64,000 nucleotides of DNA. Origin: Limanda limanda. Taxonomy: Eukaryota > Chordata > Actinopteri > Pleuronectiformes > Pleuronectidae. Positions 50,191 through 60,425 of this stretch are shown piece by piece. Each line of letters starts with the position of its first letter. Positions within the stretch are counted from its first letter, which is position 1. The notes beneath the pieces were generated by a model. It was given only the letters and a program-made list of their open reading frames with translations, ran no database searches and was not told the DNA's origin. A program made the position numbers and the translations under genes. The stretch lies in the NCBI RefSeq assembly GCF_963576545.1, contig NC_083637.1, positions 23,168,007-23,232,006 on the forward strand, written 5' to 3'.

Positions 50191-52090
50191 GGTCCAATGC
50201 CGTATGAACTGACAATGTGAGCCACTGGAAAAGGCAGAGACGACAGCTGAGGTGTATCTTTTTCAGTTTGACTTTTTTTGGTCAATTGATTAAATATCTT
50301 TACTCTTTCATTTAGCTTAGTGATATCAGAAATATGCATTACAGCTTTAATCAACAGTATCATCAGTATGAACTGCTGACCTCAAGTAAACCTAAATCTC
50401 ACACTAAGAACAACACAGATATTTTATAAAAGACCAGCATCCTGTTAAAACAAAAAACACAAAAAATTATGAAAACTCTATATGTTGTATTTGTCCTCTG
50501 TTCCCCCACCCACAGCAGAAACAAATCTCTGCAGACCTAATGTAGGACCTAGCGCAATCCACCTTTTCAATAATTTGTCATTTTGAATGACAGAGCTTTG
50601 GCATTTTCCAGCGTGTATTTTTAAATTATGGATTACAGCAATTTGCATTATTTACTGGAAATCTGACATGAGTGGATGGTTCGAGACCAACCTGCTACGC
50701 CTCTCAGAATGCTAATGCTTCACTTATTTGATATGTTCCATAAACCCAGCCACAATATTTCAATTGATTTACAGTACCAACCATCTGAATGGGACAAGAA
50801 GGACACATATAGACGCCCTTCAGACCTGGTATTAAAATCTGTCTTGAGTGATCTGACAGCATAAAGTGAGCTACATGTGGGAATGCATTCTAATGCATCA
50901 TCAATGCTTTTTGAAATCCGACTGCCGAGGCCACATTTGGAGGTGGTCCGGGACACATGTTGTGATGTCTTGAGAGGTCAGAAGAAGCTTGTGAGGCGTA
51001 GGTGCACAAATGAAGACGACAAGCAGTGGTTTCTAACTCAAATAAGGTATTCCGATTTTTTTAGCCAAAGGTTGACTTGATTCCAGCAGACAGCGGCTAA
51101 ACAAAACAAACACAGGTATTTTCAGGCGAACTTCTCATTTGTTGTTCTTTTCGTAACATAAAGCTCTCTTTCTCTATCTGTCTGTCTCCTTCTGTGTCTG
51201 TCCTCCTCTCTCTCCAGGGCAATCTCTTTCAGCTAGGCAGCAGCCTTGGCCCTGGCTGGCCTGCTGACTGTAGGACATGTAGTCATGTAGTCGCCGGGTG
51301 ACATGATTGGTTGCTGTCTCTGCTGTATGTATGTATCTACCCTCGATGACACTCCCTCTCATGACATCACATTGTTGACACCTTCTTTTGCAGTGCGAAC
51401 GCAAATACGTCCCTGGCCACATATGAAACATGAAACAGTCTAATTTTAATACCGCTGCCCGTAGATATTTTTGATATATATATTTTATTTTCTATTTTTT
51501 TTAGCGTTTGTAATATTCTGAGATTGGTACAAGAGAGCCTGTGACCCAAGCATTTCATTGCCAGCAACTGCTTAATGTAATTGTTGTGCATATGACACAC
51601 ATTTTCAGTTTTATGGACTATGCTTTATGTTAGGTCTTAGTGTACCCTAAACTAAAATATCAACGTTATTTTCTGTTGTCTTAAGCATATACAAATAAAT
51701 AAATATGAATAGCAGGCTAAACTGGACATCATTGAGTGAAAGTTGTCATCTAAAACTTTTTACCTATTAACATTGTTGTAGCTTGTGTTAAATCTCTCTC
51801 TCTCTGTGTGTGTGTGACGTTTTTGATACTTTTGATGCTTAGTTCTTGAAAATAAATATAAACATTTGAATATTTTAGCTGTATGCGCTATGATAGAATC
51901 ATTGGTGAATTCCTAATCAGTCTTTGAGGGTTCACCCATCTTGAATACTCAGTATTCAGATAAATTACATGTTGTAATCTGGATAAATTTCCTCCCAGAT
52001 GAGCAAAGAGGCGAAATTCATAAGTAATCTGGTACTTGTTACATGAAAAAATAGGTTTAGCCTACAGGATTGGTGGTGTGGCTGATAAAG
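50191..52090. other. Cargo DNA of the composite segment, left part
   Basis: No gene is recognised. A fragment starting TTCAGACCTGGTATTAAAAT near 50817 is related to the repeat at 7373 in tnpo2 intron 1. The rest is AT-rich and unique in this window. Confidence 0.5.
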
Positions 52091-52399
52091 TGAACAGGGT
52101 GGCAGTGGCCTATGATGGAGTCAAATTCCTGGCCTGAATTATTGTTTCTGTCATGGTTACGCACACACACATACTCACAGCATTTCCTGGTTCATGTCTT
52201 ATGTCACTTTCTGTTTTACTTTGATACTCACGCTTGTATCTATCTCTTTAGGTATCTTCACACGTGGACCCAGCCGACTCAGCTTCATTGCGCAACCCCA
52301 TTAAAGCGCATGGAAAAAAGATTGTGAGACAGGAGGAGGAAGTACGACCCTGAGAGAGAGCTTCGCTGCACCCAGTATCCAACACACCCAGCTATTGAC

Positions 52400-53360
52400 A
52401 TCATTTGGTGAGCGACTTATCTTCTTCACTAAGCAAGTGCAGCGACTCCAAGAGACGAACGGTTCCAGCAAAGCAACGAGTGGTCAGGCGTCCACCATGG
52501 CGTTTCCCTCCACTACAGTCACCGAAGCCCCGGCTTCGCCCTTGTTCTCCCCACCACATCTCCCAGTGTCTCCATGATTAGACTCTACTGTCCGGAAAGG
52601 TTTTCCGGCGACTCTGGTGATTACCGGTCTTTTTTTCTCGCAGGTTGTCGGTGTGGGAGAGCCTCCAAACATTCACCAATACGCTATCCAGGATTTTCCG
52701 CACATCTCTCCAGGTAGAGAGGAAGCCAGGTCACTTGTTAGCCTTCGTCAGGGTAAGCTGAGCGTCACAGACATGCCATAGAATTCCGTATCTTAGCGGC
52801 AGATAGCGGCTGGAACCAATCAGCTTTATTTCACCTCAGTTAAAGGACCAGTTAGCTCCTCTCTACTTACCCAGTGACTTAGACCAATTGACAGCCATTG
52901 TTATCCGCATTGATAAAAGACTTTCCGACCGAAGGAGAAAGATCCAAAGCCCCAGTCTTTGTCGACCTTCACCTGGTTCAGCTCATGCTTCAACGGCAGC
53001 TGATTTCGGCTCATCTATCAGTGGATCATCTCCTGAATGAGCTGGGGAACCCATGCAGTTAGGACGCACTCAACTGTCAGCTGAGATGCGGCGCCTTCGA
53101 CTCCTGGAGGGCAGATGCTTCTACTTAGGGCAGTCAGGACATCTCCTCACCTTATGCCTGTTAAAAGATCGGGCTCATCACTGATGAGGGAATTGGTGAG
53201 GCAGACACACTTTATTTCAAACCCTTCACATCCAAAGGTTCTGGTTACTGTGTCTTCTTCCTCTCTTTCTCTGCAGCTGCCAGTGTTGATGGATTCAGGA
53301 TCGGACGTGAACCTCATGGACTATGGACTGGCTGAGAACCTCGGATTACCATGGTAGTCT
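52400..53360 (+). pseudogene. Ty3/gypsy-type LTR retrotransposon gag-protease remnant
   Basis: Recognisable pieces appear in order on the plus strand, in changing frames with several stops. They are a gag capsid portion with LVSLRQGKLSVTD (52735-52780), a zinc-knuckle region with CFYLGQSGHLLTLC near 53110-53155 (one of the cysteines replaced) and a protease-like MDSGSDVNLMDYGLAENLG near 53288-53345. The order and motifs match fish Ty3/gypsy gag-pol. Reverse transcriptase, integrase and LTRs were not found. It is dead by frameshifts and stops. Confidence 0.75.
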
Positions 53361-53523
53361 GGTGAGGATGGTGGAGGATCTTGTGACCGCGTACAGGCAG
53401 CAGAGAGCGGAGACTAGACAAGAGCTGGAGATGCTCCTGAGGCAGGTGGAGAGGAAGACGACGCTGATGGAGCGCCAGCTGGCCTGTTTGGCTGACCACC
53501 TCCTTCAGCATGGTGGTTAGCAC
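53361..53523 (+). other. Small open frame with heptad-like helix, origin unknown
   Basis: The frame continues without a stop from about 53323 to 53520. It reads TAYRQQRAETRQELEMLLRQ, followed by VERKTTLMERQLACLADHLL, a charged pattern that could form a coiled coil. It directly follows the protease-like remnant and may be part of the same retroelement. No family is assigned. Confidence 0.35.
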
Positions 53524-53754
53524 GGCCCTGATTCTCTGTCTGCATGCAGAGCTGAGGGTGACTGCGAGCACGGCCCCGAGTCCACATCCCTGCACAGCTC
53601 TGGAGAAGCCGGCGGCGGGCATGTCATCGATTCTGCGCCCTTGCCGACACTGAAGCTGGTTGAGGGCACAGCTTAGGTTTTGGGTACATCTGCTGTGACG
53701 TCTCCAAACCTGGTCTTTTCTCCAAGCCCCTTCCTGCCCCTGTGCCGAGTCCAG

Positions 53755-54060
53755 CGTCCCCTGCACCGAGGTCAGCGGTGAAGCCGCACCCCCTGTTCTT
53801 GCACGGAGGTCAGCGGTGAAGCCAACGCTCCATACTCCTGTCCCTGCTCCAAGATCGGCAGGGAAACCGGAGGGCCCTGTCTCCACGCCCCCTGCTCCTG
53901 TTTCCACACCCACTGCCTCAGTTCCTACCCCAACGTCAGTGGTGAGGCCAACACCTGCAGGCCTTGTGCCTGGTCCCTCATCAGCGAAGAGGCCGACGGC
54001 TGCAGGACCTGCAGCCCCTGTTCCTGGTCACTCAGCGGTGGAGAGGCCGACACTGATGCT
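53755..54060 (+). repeat. Degenerate Pro/Ala-rich minisatellite
   Basis: Diverged tandem units around GAGGTCAGCGGTGAAGCC repeat across about 300 bases. In one frame they read PAPRSAVKPT-like units, so this may be a decayed proline-rich coding repeat of a retroelement. Confidence 0.6.
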
Positions 54061-54329
54061 GGATTTACGTTGTATTTAAGTTTACGTTTGCGCCATGGTC
54101 TCGAAATAACGGACGTTGAGATGTTGAAGAGCGAATGGTTTGTCTCTGGCTGCTGTGGTGAGAGCCCGTGGCATGGTCCACTGCCACAAAGACCTTTTAA
54201 GGAGCCGAGGGAAACCTGCTTCAATTTAAGTGGGTATAGTGTTGTCTAGTATCGAATCATTGTGCATAAAGGGTATTCAATTATGAATCGGATTAGTGTA
54301 ATAGAATAGTGTCCTTAAATGGTTTTGGT

Positions 54330-54600
54330 AAATGGTTTTGTATTTATATAGCGCTTTTCTAGTCTTTTATGACCACACAAAGCGCTTTACATTACAGTTT
54401 TACATTCACCCATTCACACACACATTCATACAGTGCATCTATTCGCAGCACTTTGTTATTCTATGGGGGGCCATTCAGGGTTCAGCATCTTGGCCAAGGT
54501 TACTTCGGCATGCAGATGGGTCAGACTGGGGATCGAACTGCCGACCTTCATGTTGGAGAACGACCACTCTACCCCTCAGCCACAGCCGCAGGATACTGAT
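54330..54600 (+). repeat. Common fish interspersed repeat (TTTATATAGCGCTTTTCTAG family)
   Basis: It runs from TATTTATATAGCGCTTTTCT through AAAGCGCTTTACATTACAG and CATTCACCCATTCACACACA to GGGGATCGAACTGCCGACCT. This is a repeat I recognise from many teleost sequences. Its exact class is not assigned. Confidence 0.7.
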
Positions 54601-54976
54601 ATATATATATTGTGGGTCATAGAAGAATCCCAGTATCATTTCTATGTGTATGGCTGAGTGAAACTTTGAGTGGTCGATCAGAGGAAAAGCTCAATTTACC
54701 ATTGTAGTTGGCTGAATAGAGCAAAGTAATGTGCTGTGAATTATTTAGGCCAGTTTCCTGTAATAGGCATACGTCTGTCTCTTTGAGTTGATGATTTATG
54801 ACTTTTATTCATTTTGCTTGTTAGTGAATGACACAGACATTCCATGAAACAAAAGTTATGGGTTGCATAGAAAACATAATAACAAAATAATGTTTTTAAT
54901 TTGTTCTCAGGGTGTATAGGGTTGGAAACCAGTGTGTGTGTATGATAAGTTTATCAATTTTGGGTTTATATGTGTT

Positions 54977-54977
<1 letters not shown>

Positions 54978-55028
<51 letters not shown>

Positions 55029-55054
55029 GGTGATATATATATCACCTATATGTA
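54978..55054. repeat. (TA)n tract joined to a perfect 34-bp palindrome
   Basis: About 20 TA units (54978-55021) run into 55021-55054. That stretch is its own reverse complement and is centred on TGATATATATATCA. Confidence 0.9.
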
Positions 55055-55284
55055 TAGTGAGCTACACCACTGACTTTGGGAAGGGAGATAGGGGTTCGAG
55101 TCTAGTGTGGATCACTAGGCAAGATCCTTAATGATAACCGCCTTACCTCAGGCTTGAGTGAATAAAGAAATAATAGTCACACCAGCTAGACCCTAGGAAA
55201 CAAGAGCCATAGAGTTCAGGGTTTATCGCAACAGACAAGACCCAAGGTGCAGACGCCACTGAGACAGTCCAGCATATAACAGAA

Positions 55285-56175
55285 GGGTAGGGTGCTGTGG
55301 AATAATCTCTCACTTTCAGTTCGAGAAGCAGACACGCTCAGTTCGTTTAAGAGTAGACTGAAAACCTTCCTTTTTGATAAAGCTTATAGTTAGAGCTAAT
55401 TAGTGCGGCAGATGACGCTAAAACGCACAGGGAATTTATGACACATGACACACGGAGCTTCTCTTTCCTGCTTCTCCTTCCTCTTCTCCATACTTATCAC
55501 ATCAAAATAATTCTTATCTCATCAGTACATGTTACTTACTTGACCCCTTTCCCGGAGTTTCTGTGCCTTAGCGCCCGCGGATGCAGGGCCACAGCTGTGG
55601 CCGCACCATGGATTAGGATTGTGGATCGCGTGTCGGAGGTCGCAATGGTGGATCCAGTTTTGTGGATTCTGTATCGTGCCGGCTGATCGCAGTGATAATA
55701 GAGGATCCTTTGTCACGTTGGCATCGGATGATGGTGGACCACGACCGAGGCGGCGTCTGATGATGGATCCTAACTGGCGGCAGTGGACAATGACTGTGGA
55801 CTATAGTGGATCCCATCCTGATGCTGGATCGTGATCTTGCTGGCTGCTGACCAGAGACTATGATTGCAGCAGGACTGCTTCACACATAGTATTGAAAAAT
55901 GTTTACCCTCATCGATGCTGCTAAAAACTTTAATCCTGATGATGTTTTCTTACACTTGACATCTATTGCACTTCTGTCCGTCCTGGGAGAGGGATCCCTA
56001 ACATGTGGCTCTCTCTGAGGTTTCTACATATTTTTACCTGTTAAAAAGGTTTTTTAGTAGTTTTTCCTTACTCTTGTTGAGGGTTAAGGACAGAGGATGT
56101 CACACCATGTTAAAGCCCTATGAGACGAATTGTGATTTGTGAATGTGGGCTATACAAATAAAACTTGATTGATTG
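55285..56175 (+). mobile_element. 3' end of an L2-clade LINE
   Basis: The first part reads in frame WNNLSLSVREADTLSSFK, then SRLKTFLFDKAYS and a stop near 55393. This is the usual C-terminus of an L2/CR1-type LINE protein in fish. About 780 bases of 3' UTR follow, ending ATAAAACTTGATTGATTGATGATTG, a short tandem tail typical of these elements. It is truncated at the 5' side. Confidence 0.7.
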
Positions 56176-56630
56176 ATGATTGAAGGGTATAAGATGCAAG
56201 CTGGAACAGCGTATACGGAAAGGCACAAGCAAATAGTTGGAATAGTTTACAAGAACATCTGCACCCAGTATGGATTAGAAGATCCCAAATCCCAATGGGA
56301 CCCACCACCAAGGTGGTTGAAAACAACAGGGCTAAGGTCCTATGGATCTTCAGATTCTAGACTGACAGACAGCTAGCGGCTTACCAACCGGATGTACTGG
56401 TGATCAACAAACAGGAGAAGAAGGCAGTAATAGTAGATATGGTAATACCAGCTGACAGCATTATCAGAAAGAAGGAACACGAAAAGATTTTGAAGTACCA
56501 AGGGTTGAAAGTACAGCTGGAAGAAATGTGTAAGGTTAAGACTAATGTGAACCCTGTGGTTATAGGGGCACTGGGGATTGAGAGTCCCAAACTGGGAGTG
56601 AGGCTCCATCAGATTCCAGGATCAACATCT
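56176..56630 (+). mobile_element. LINE protein C-terminal fragment with restriction-like endonuclease motif
   Basis: Two frames read AYTERHKQIVGIVYKNIC, then (after a frameshift near 56370) QPDVLVINKQEKKAVIVDMV, then HEKILKYQGL and PVVIGALG. The PD-(x)n-VD arrangement followed by KYQ resembles the restriction-like endonuclease region at the C-terminus of R2/R4/Dong-type non-LTR elements; fish Rex6 is one such family. It is broken and 5'-truncated. Confidence 0.55.
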
Positions 56631-56635
56631 GAAGC

Positions 56636-56838
56636 CTCAGTCCAGAAGAGCGAAGTCCTATTGAAGGTCATTAGTGACTTTTGTCAAGGCTGTCTCCATG
56701 CTGTGTTTAGCTCCAAACCCAGACTGAAAGTCCTCATATACATTACTTTCCTGGAGAAACTCACACAGCTGATTGGCTCCAACCTTTTCAAGGATTTTAG
56801 ACAGGAAGGGGAGGTTGGATATCGGTCTGTAGTAGGAT
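56636..56838 (-). mobile_element. L2-clade LINE reverse-transcriptase fragment cut by hAT copy 2
   Basis: The minus strand reads YYRPISNLPFLSKILEKVG, then ANQLCEFLQESNVYEDFQSG, the start of a LINE reverse-transcriptase domain. It breaks off exactly at the left end of hAT copy 2, so copy 2 must once have been inserted in this LINE. The other half of the LINE is not found on the far side of copy 2. Confidence 0.75.
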
Positions 56839-58159
56839 CAGGGGCGGCTCCTGGCATAGGCGAAGTAGGCGGTTGCCTAGGGCGCAAAATGCCGAGAGGG
56901 CGGCACAAGGGACTGATTTATCATGACGTGACACATGCAATGTAAACCAAAACATTCACATCACAACATCATCTTCTAAACCCGGGGACGCACCGGAGAT
57001 GGAAGCGCCGCGAAGCGCCACGAAAGCTGTCCGCCTCCTTTCCGCGCCCATGTTAAATAATTGGGCTGTTCGCACCGGCAGCGCCCCGGCCGGCTCGCAA
57101 TCTGCAGCGATGGTTCCGGGGTCTGTTCTATTGTTTTCGCTCGCTGCGAGCAAATCGGGCTGGAAAACACACTGAAAATTGATATATTTCATACGATCTA
57201 TCATGTCACTACAGATATGATGTCGGAAATGGCAACAGAGTTGTTAGTGCTGTTGTGGCGATCTCAGGGCATTCTGCCGTGACTTTAATCCAGGACACCG
57301 GTAGAGTTGTTTTCTCAAACATACTTTTAAGGCCGCCGTCACTTTTGATCTCCAGCAGCTGATCTTCTTCTTAAACAGACCTGCTGGATTAACCTGGTTT
57401 GTTGAAAAATGGGTCCGACAAATACCGTGCTGGTTTGTGTTCAGCGAAAAAGTGACGTGACCGAGACGAGGGTCTTGAGCATGAGTCATAACGCAGAGGA
57501 TCCGGTAATTTTTACTGTTCAGTACTGTTCATATTCATTACAATTAAAAAGCAGACATAAAGGTAACTTAAAAGTTACTTTCCCTAGTAACTAATTACTT
57601 TTGATATACAGTAACTGGTGGGGTAAATCAATTAATTTTAAAAGAAGTGACTAGTAACTGTAACTAATTACTAATTTTCAGTAACTTGCCAAACACTGCT
57701 TAATCCACACATTTGTCAGTTGTGTCTAAACAGACAGAAACACACAGGCACATACTCTCTTGTGTGTGTGTGTGGGGGGGCGTTTTAGACTGTGGTAAGA
57801 GTTGAAGATGAGTCAAAAAAGGATTAAATTATCAGGTGCACGATTCAGAAAGCGCAGCAAAGTAGGGGAGGAGAAGAAAGAACAATATAGAGGTAGAATC
57901 ACCCCAATTGTGGACATCATTAATGTTTATTTTTGTCGACATGACATGATATGCTGTCACTACAGCTGAGTTCAGACTTTTTATATTTTTATTATATATT
58001 TTCATTATTTTTTATAGCTTAGAATTTTGTCTGCCTGTGTGTGCATCTGTTTACAGTCCAAAAGTTCTTGGGGATGCATGACAATTTGCGTATGTATGTT
58101 GGGGGGGGCGCCATTATGAAATCCCGCCTAGGGCGCCAACATTGCCAGGGCCGGCCCTG
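56839..58159 (+). mobile_element. hAT copy 2 (non-autonomous, ZMYM1-like transposase family)
   Basis: This 1.3-kb copy is closely similar to copy 1. The left end is CAGGGGCGGCTCC and the right end GGCCGGCCCTG. A frame from 57808 reads MSQKRIKLSGARFRKRSK followed by VGEEKKEQYRG, which resembles the N-terminus of ZMYM1-like hAT transposases. The rest of the gene is deleted. It lacks the hairpin block of copy 1. Confidence 0.8.
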
Positions 58160-58167
58160 GATGGCTG
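58160..58167 (+). repeat. Right target-site duplication of the composite segment
   Basis: GATGGCTG, directly after the terminal CCCTG of hAT copy 2 and identical to 48660-48667. Confidence 0.8.
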
Positions 58168-58589
58168 GCAAACAACAATCTGAGAAGGTCTGGGTCACTT
58201 GTGGCACATATTATTCACTCATTTTAAGCCATTAATCTTCCTGAACAAAATTAGCCGAAACAGAATAAAACGGAATTCACCAAAATGTGAAACAGAAAAT
58301 AAATTTTTCTGATACGGAAAATCATAGACCCTATTCTTAACAGTTCTACAGTAAAGTACTGCACCTTCATTCATTGCAAGAGCATGAGTGCAAAGTGCAC
58401 ACTATATAATCAAAACAAATAAACAACTTAGTTAACAAACAATAATAATAATAACAAACAATACAATAATATATGTAAATGTAAGAGTGTTAAATAATCA
58501 AAACAATATATTAAAAATAAACAAATAAATTGTATAATATAAATAGTGCAAATTAACGTTGTTTAAAGAACTATATTCATTTCACTCCA

Positions 58590-58800
58590 CACTTCAAGGG
58601 TTACAGTGCTGGCCTTCCTCGCTGCAAAGTCATCAATGACATCATTGTATCGAATCTGATCACGAACTTCATGGTTAATGCTGATGACAGCCAGACCACT
58701 GAGGCGTTCTTGAGCCACCTAAGGCTGTCTTCAAAAGTTTTAATTTGGAAAAACTCCTCTCAGTTGAAGCTACTGTAACTGGAAGGTTTGCACTGATCCG
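58590..58800 (-). pseudogene. hAT transposase C-terminal dimerisation region of the outer element
   Basis: The minus strand reads NLPVTVASTERSFSKLKLLK and, one frame over, RLSGLAVISINHEVRDQIRY. Together these are the conserved C-terminal block of ZMYM1-like hAT transposases. There is a frameshift between them and stops upstream. Confidence 0.75.
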
Positions 58801-58931
58801 CAGAGCAATACAAAGGTTAGGATATATCTCTGTGAGCGGCTTTGTTTGAATGAATTTGAACAACTCAAGAGTTGACATGCTCTTTGAAGGCAAGTCAGGT
58901 AAATTTTTGCTTGGACACACACACTCTAGCC

Positions 58932-59816
58932 CAGACATGGGCAAAGTATGGCCCGTTGGGCTTTTTAATCCGGCCCACCAAACTTGTCCAAATAATTTTT
59001 TTTTTTTAAACTAACAATTTTGTAGCACTTAAATGGCACGTACTTATAACACTTTGTAGTTTTGCTTTGTTTTTGAAGAAATCATACTTTCTCGTTTCTT
59101 GTTGTTCTGGGTTTGAACCCTCGGGGTTGAATGCACTTATTGTAAGTCGCTTTGGGTAAAAGCGTTAGCTAAATTAAATTTCCCCGGGAGTGTGGTGTTT
59201 AGGGCTTGAAAAGGCACATGATCTCCCTTTACTTTTTCCCTTTGCCCTGTGAGCCCTTCTGTAAAATGAGAGGATCAAGGAAACGAAAAGTGGACAATGA
59301 GTGCAGAGTGTTTAACACGGAGTCGACAACAAAATACTTTTTCACTGAAGTCCAATCGAAGGCTCTATGCCTGATATGCCGAGAAACTGTCGCAGTTTTC
59401 ATGGAGTACAACATCAGCCGTCACTTTGCTACGAAGCATGCTAACTACGCTAGCAAGCAGTCAACGCAAGAACGAGTGGCTGCAGCTCAGAGGTTGGCGA
59501 CTAATTTACAGACTCAGCAACATTATTTTTCACAGACAAACTGCGATTAAAGAGTCATCTACCAAGGCATGTTTTTTGGTGGCATTCGAAATAGCAAAGG
59601 CTAGCAAGCCTTTCTCTGAAGGCGGGTTTTTGTTAAATGGCCTTGCAAATAAGTGCTTTGCTACTTGGGAAAGGCCAAATCCTTTCATGTAATGATTTTT
59701 CCATGTCATTTATATTAGTTCACAAAAACACTCCATCCATCTGTTCCTGGCCTGGCCCCTCTGTTCAATTTTAGAACCCATTGTGGCCCGCGAGTCAAAA
59801 TGTTTGCCCACCCCTG
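58932..59816 (+). mobile_element. Second-family hAT element nested in the outer hAT, 885 bp
   Basis: The ends are CAGACATGGGCAAAGTATGG on the left and, inward from the right, CAGGGGTGGGCAAACATTTT. They are flanked by a perfect 8-bp duplication CTCTAGCC (58924-58931 and 59817-59824). A plus-strand frame from 59266 to 59550 encodes a BED-type zinc-finger N-terminus (KRKVDNECRVFNTES, and CLICRETVAVF followed by NISRHFATKH). This is like the GTF2IRD2/EPM2AIP1-related hAT transposases. The catalytic core is deleted. A tRNA/LINE-tail-like piece (GTAAGTCGCTTTGGGTAAAAG) lies at about 59145-59165. Confidence 0.85.
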
Positions 59817-60057
59817 CTCTAGCCATACGCCTCAATGTGTTAGCATGTTCTGACAACACCAAGGAGGTACGTATCCCTTCCGTTTTTGGCTCATTTTACC
59901 CTAATGTAAGATTTATTTTTTTAATGTCAAAATATTGGTTGGAGATATAGAAGGGGGCGCAAACAAATCTGCCCAAAAAAACCCCCAATCATATATATAT
60001 ATTTATTTGTTTATTTTTTGCAGCCGCCTATGTCGCCTGTAGGAAAGACCGGCCCTG

Positions 60058-60065
60058 AGGGTTAG
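60058..60065 (+). repeat. Right target-site duplication of the outer hAT element
   Basis: AGGGTTAG, directly after the terminal CCCTG at 60053-60057. Confidence 0.85.
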
Positions 60066-60164
60066 GCATGAACCATAGACTGTTTAGACAATGAATGGAA
60101 GTCAATGCAGTGTGCGTGTGTTTGTGTGATATCTTTCAATCTGTGCACATTCATCATCAGTCTG

Positions 60165-60425
60165 CACAGTGGAGCTCAAACCTCCACCACGGCCCATCAG
60201 TCCCTTTACATTCAATCAAGCTGCGCGAAATTCCGGACACTCATAGATATCCGAAATGTGTTTGATCTCACATTTTTCAAAACACAACATTCCATCAGCA
60301 CCAAATCTAAATAGGTTTGTTCTTGACCTATGCCAACTGAGTGGAAATCTGTTCAGTAGTTTTTGTGAAATCCTGCTGAGAAACCAAGAATTCAACTAAC
60401 AAACAAATGGACAGGGGGTGAAAAA
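60165..60425 (+). repeat. Dispersed repeat family, copy 4
   Basis: Contains CATCAGTCCCTTTACATTCA and the end GTTCAGTAGTTTTTGTGAAATCCTGCTGAG... followed by AACAAACAAATGGACAGGGGG. This matches the 3' half of the other copies. Confidence 0.6.

Larger units (their letters stand above)
48668..58159 (+). mobile_element. Possible composite hAT transposon of 9.5 kb
   Basis: The segment begins with the left end of hAT copy 1 (CAGGGGCGGCTCCTGGCATA) and ends with the right end of hAT copy 2 (...GGGCCGGCCCTG). It is flanked by the perfect 8-bp duplication GATGGCTG. The inner ends have different flanks: GGTCCAAT after copy 1 (50191-50198) and AGTAGGAT before copy 2 (56831-56838). It carries a gypsy remnant, a minisatellite and LINE pieces. 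No functional gene is seen inside. Confidence 0.65.
48537..60057 (-). mobile_element. Outer hAT transposon (internally deleted, holding nested insertions)
   Basis: The left end is CAGGGCTGGAACTAGCACAT. The right end, read inward on the minus strand, is CAGGGCCGGTCTTTCCTACA. Both carry the CAGGG start of hAT ends and are flanked by a perfect 8-bp duplication AGGGTTAG. Transposase remains are on the minus strand: a start reading MSQKRKGYVPP at 59894, and at about 58600-58800 the hAT dimerisation region (LPVTVASTERSFSKLKLLK), with a frameshift after it. The middle of the gene is lost. Its own DNA is only about 1.1 kb; the rest is nested insertions (48668-58159 and 58932-59816). Confidence 0.8.

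Noticed and set aside
53314..53913. A 199-codon minus-strand open frame
   Set aside because: It is antisense to the gypsy remnant and the proline-rich minisatellite. The composition is driven by the repeat.
55080..55150. tRNA-like B box (GGTTCGAGTCT)
   Set aside because: No A box at the right distance and no cloverleaf could be drawn. It is probably a decayed SINE-like tail.
56640..56945. Plus-strand continuation of the LINE-like open frame
   Set aside because: After about 56630 the frame runs antisense through a different LINE's reverse-transcriptase fragment and into hAT copy 2. It is open by chance.
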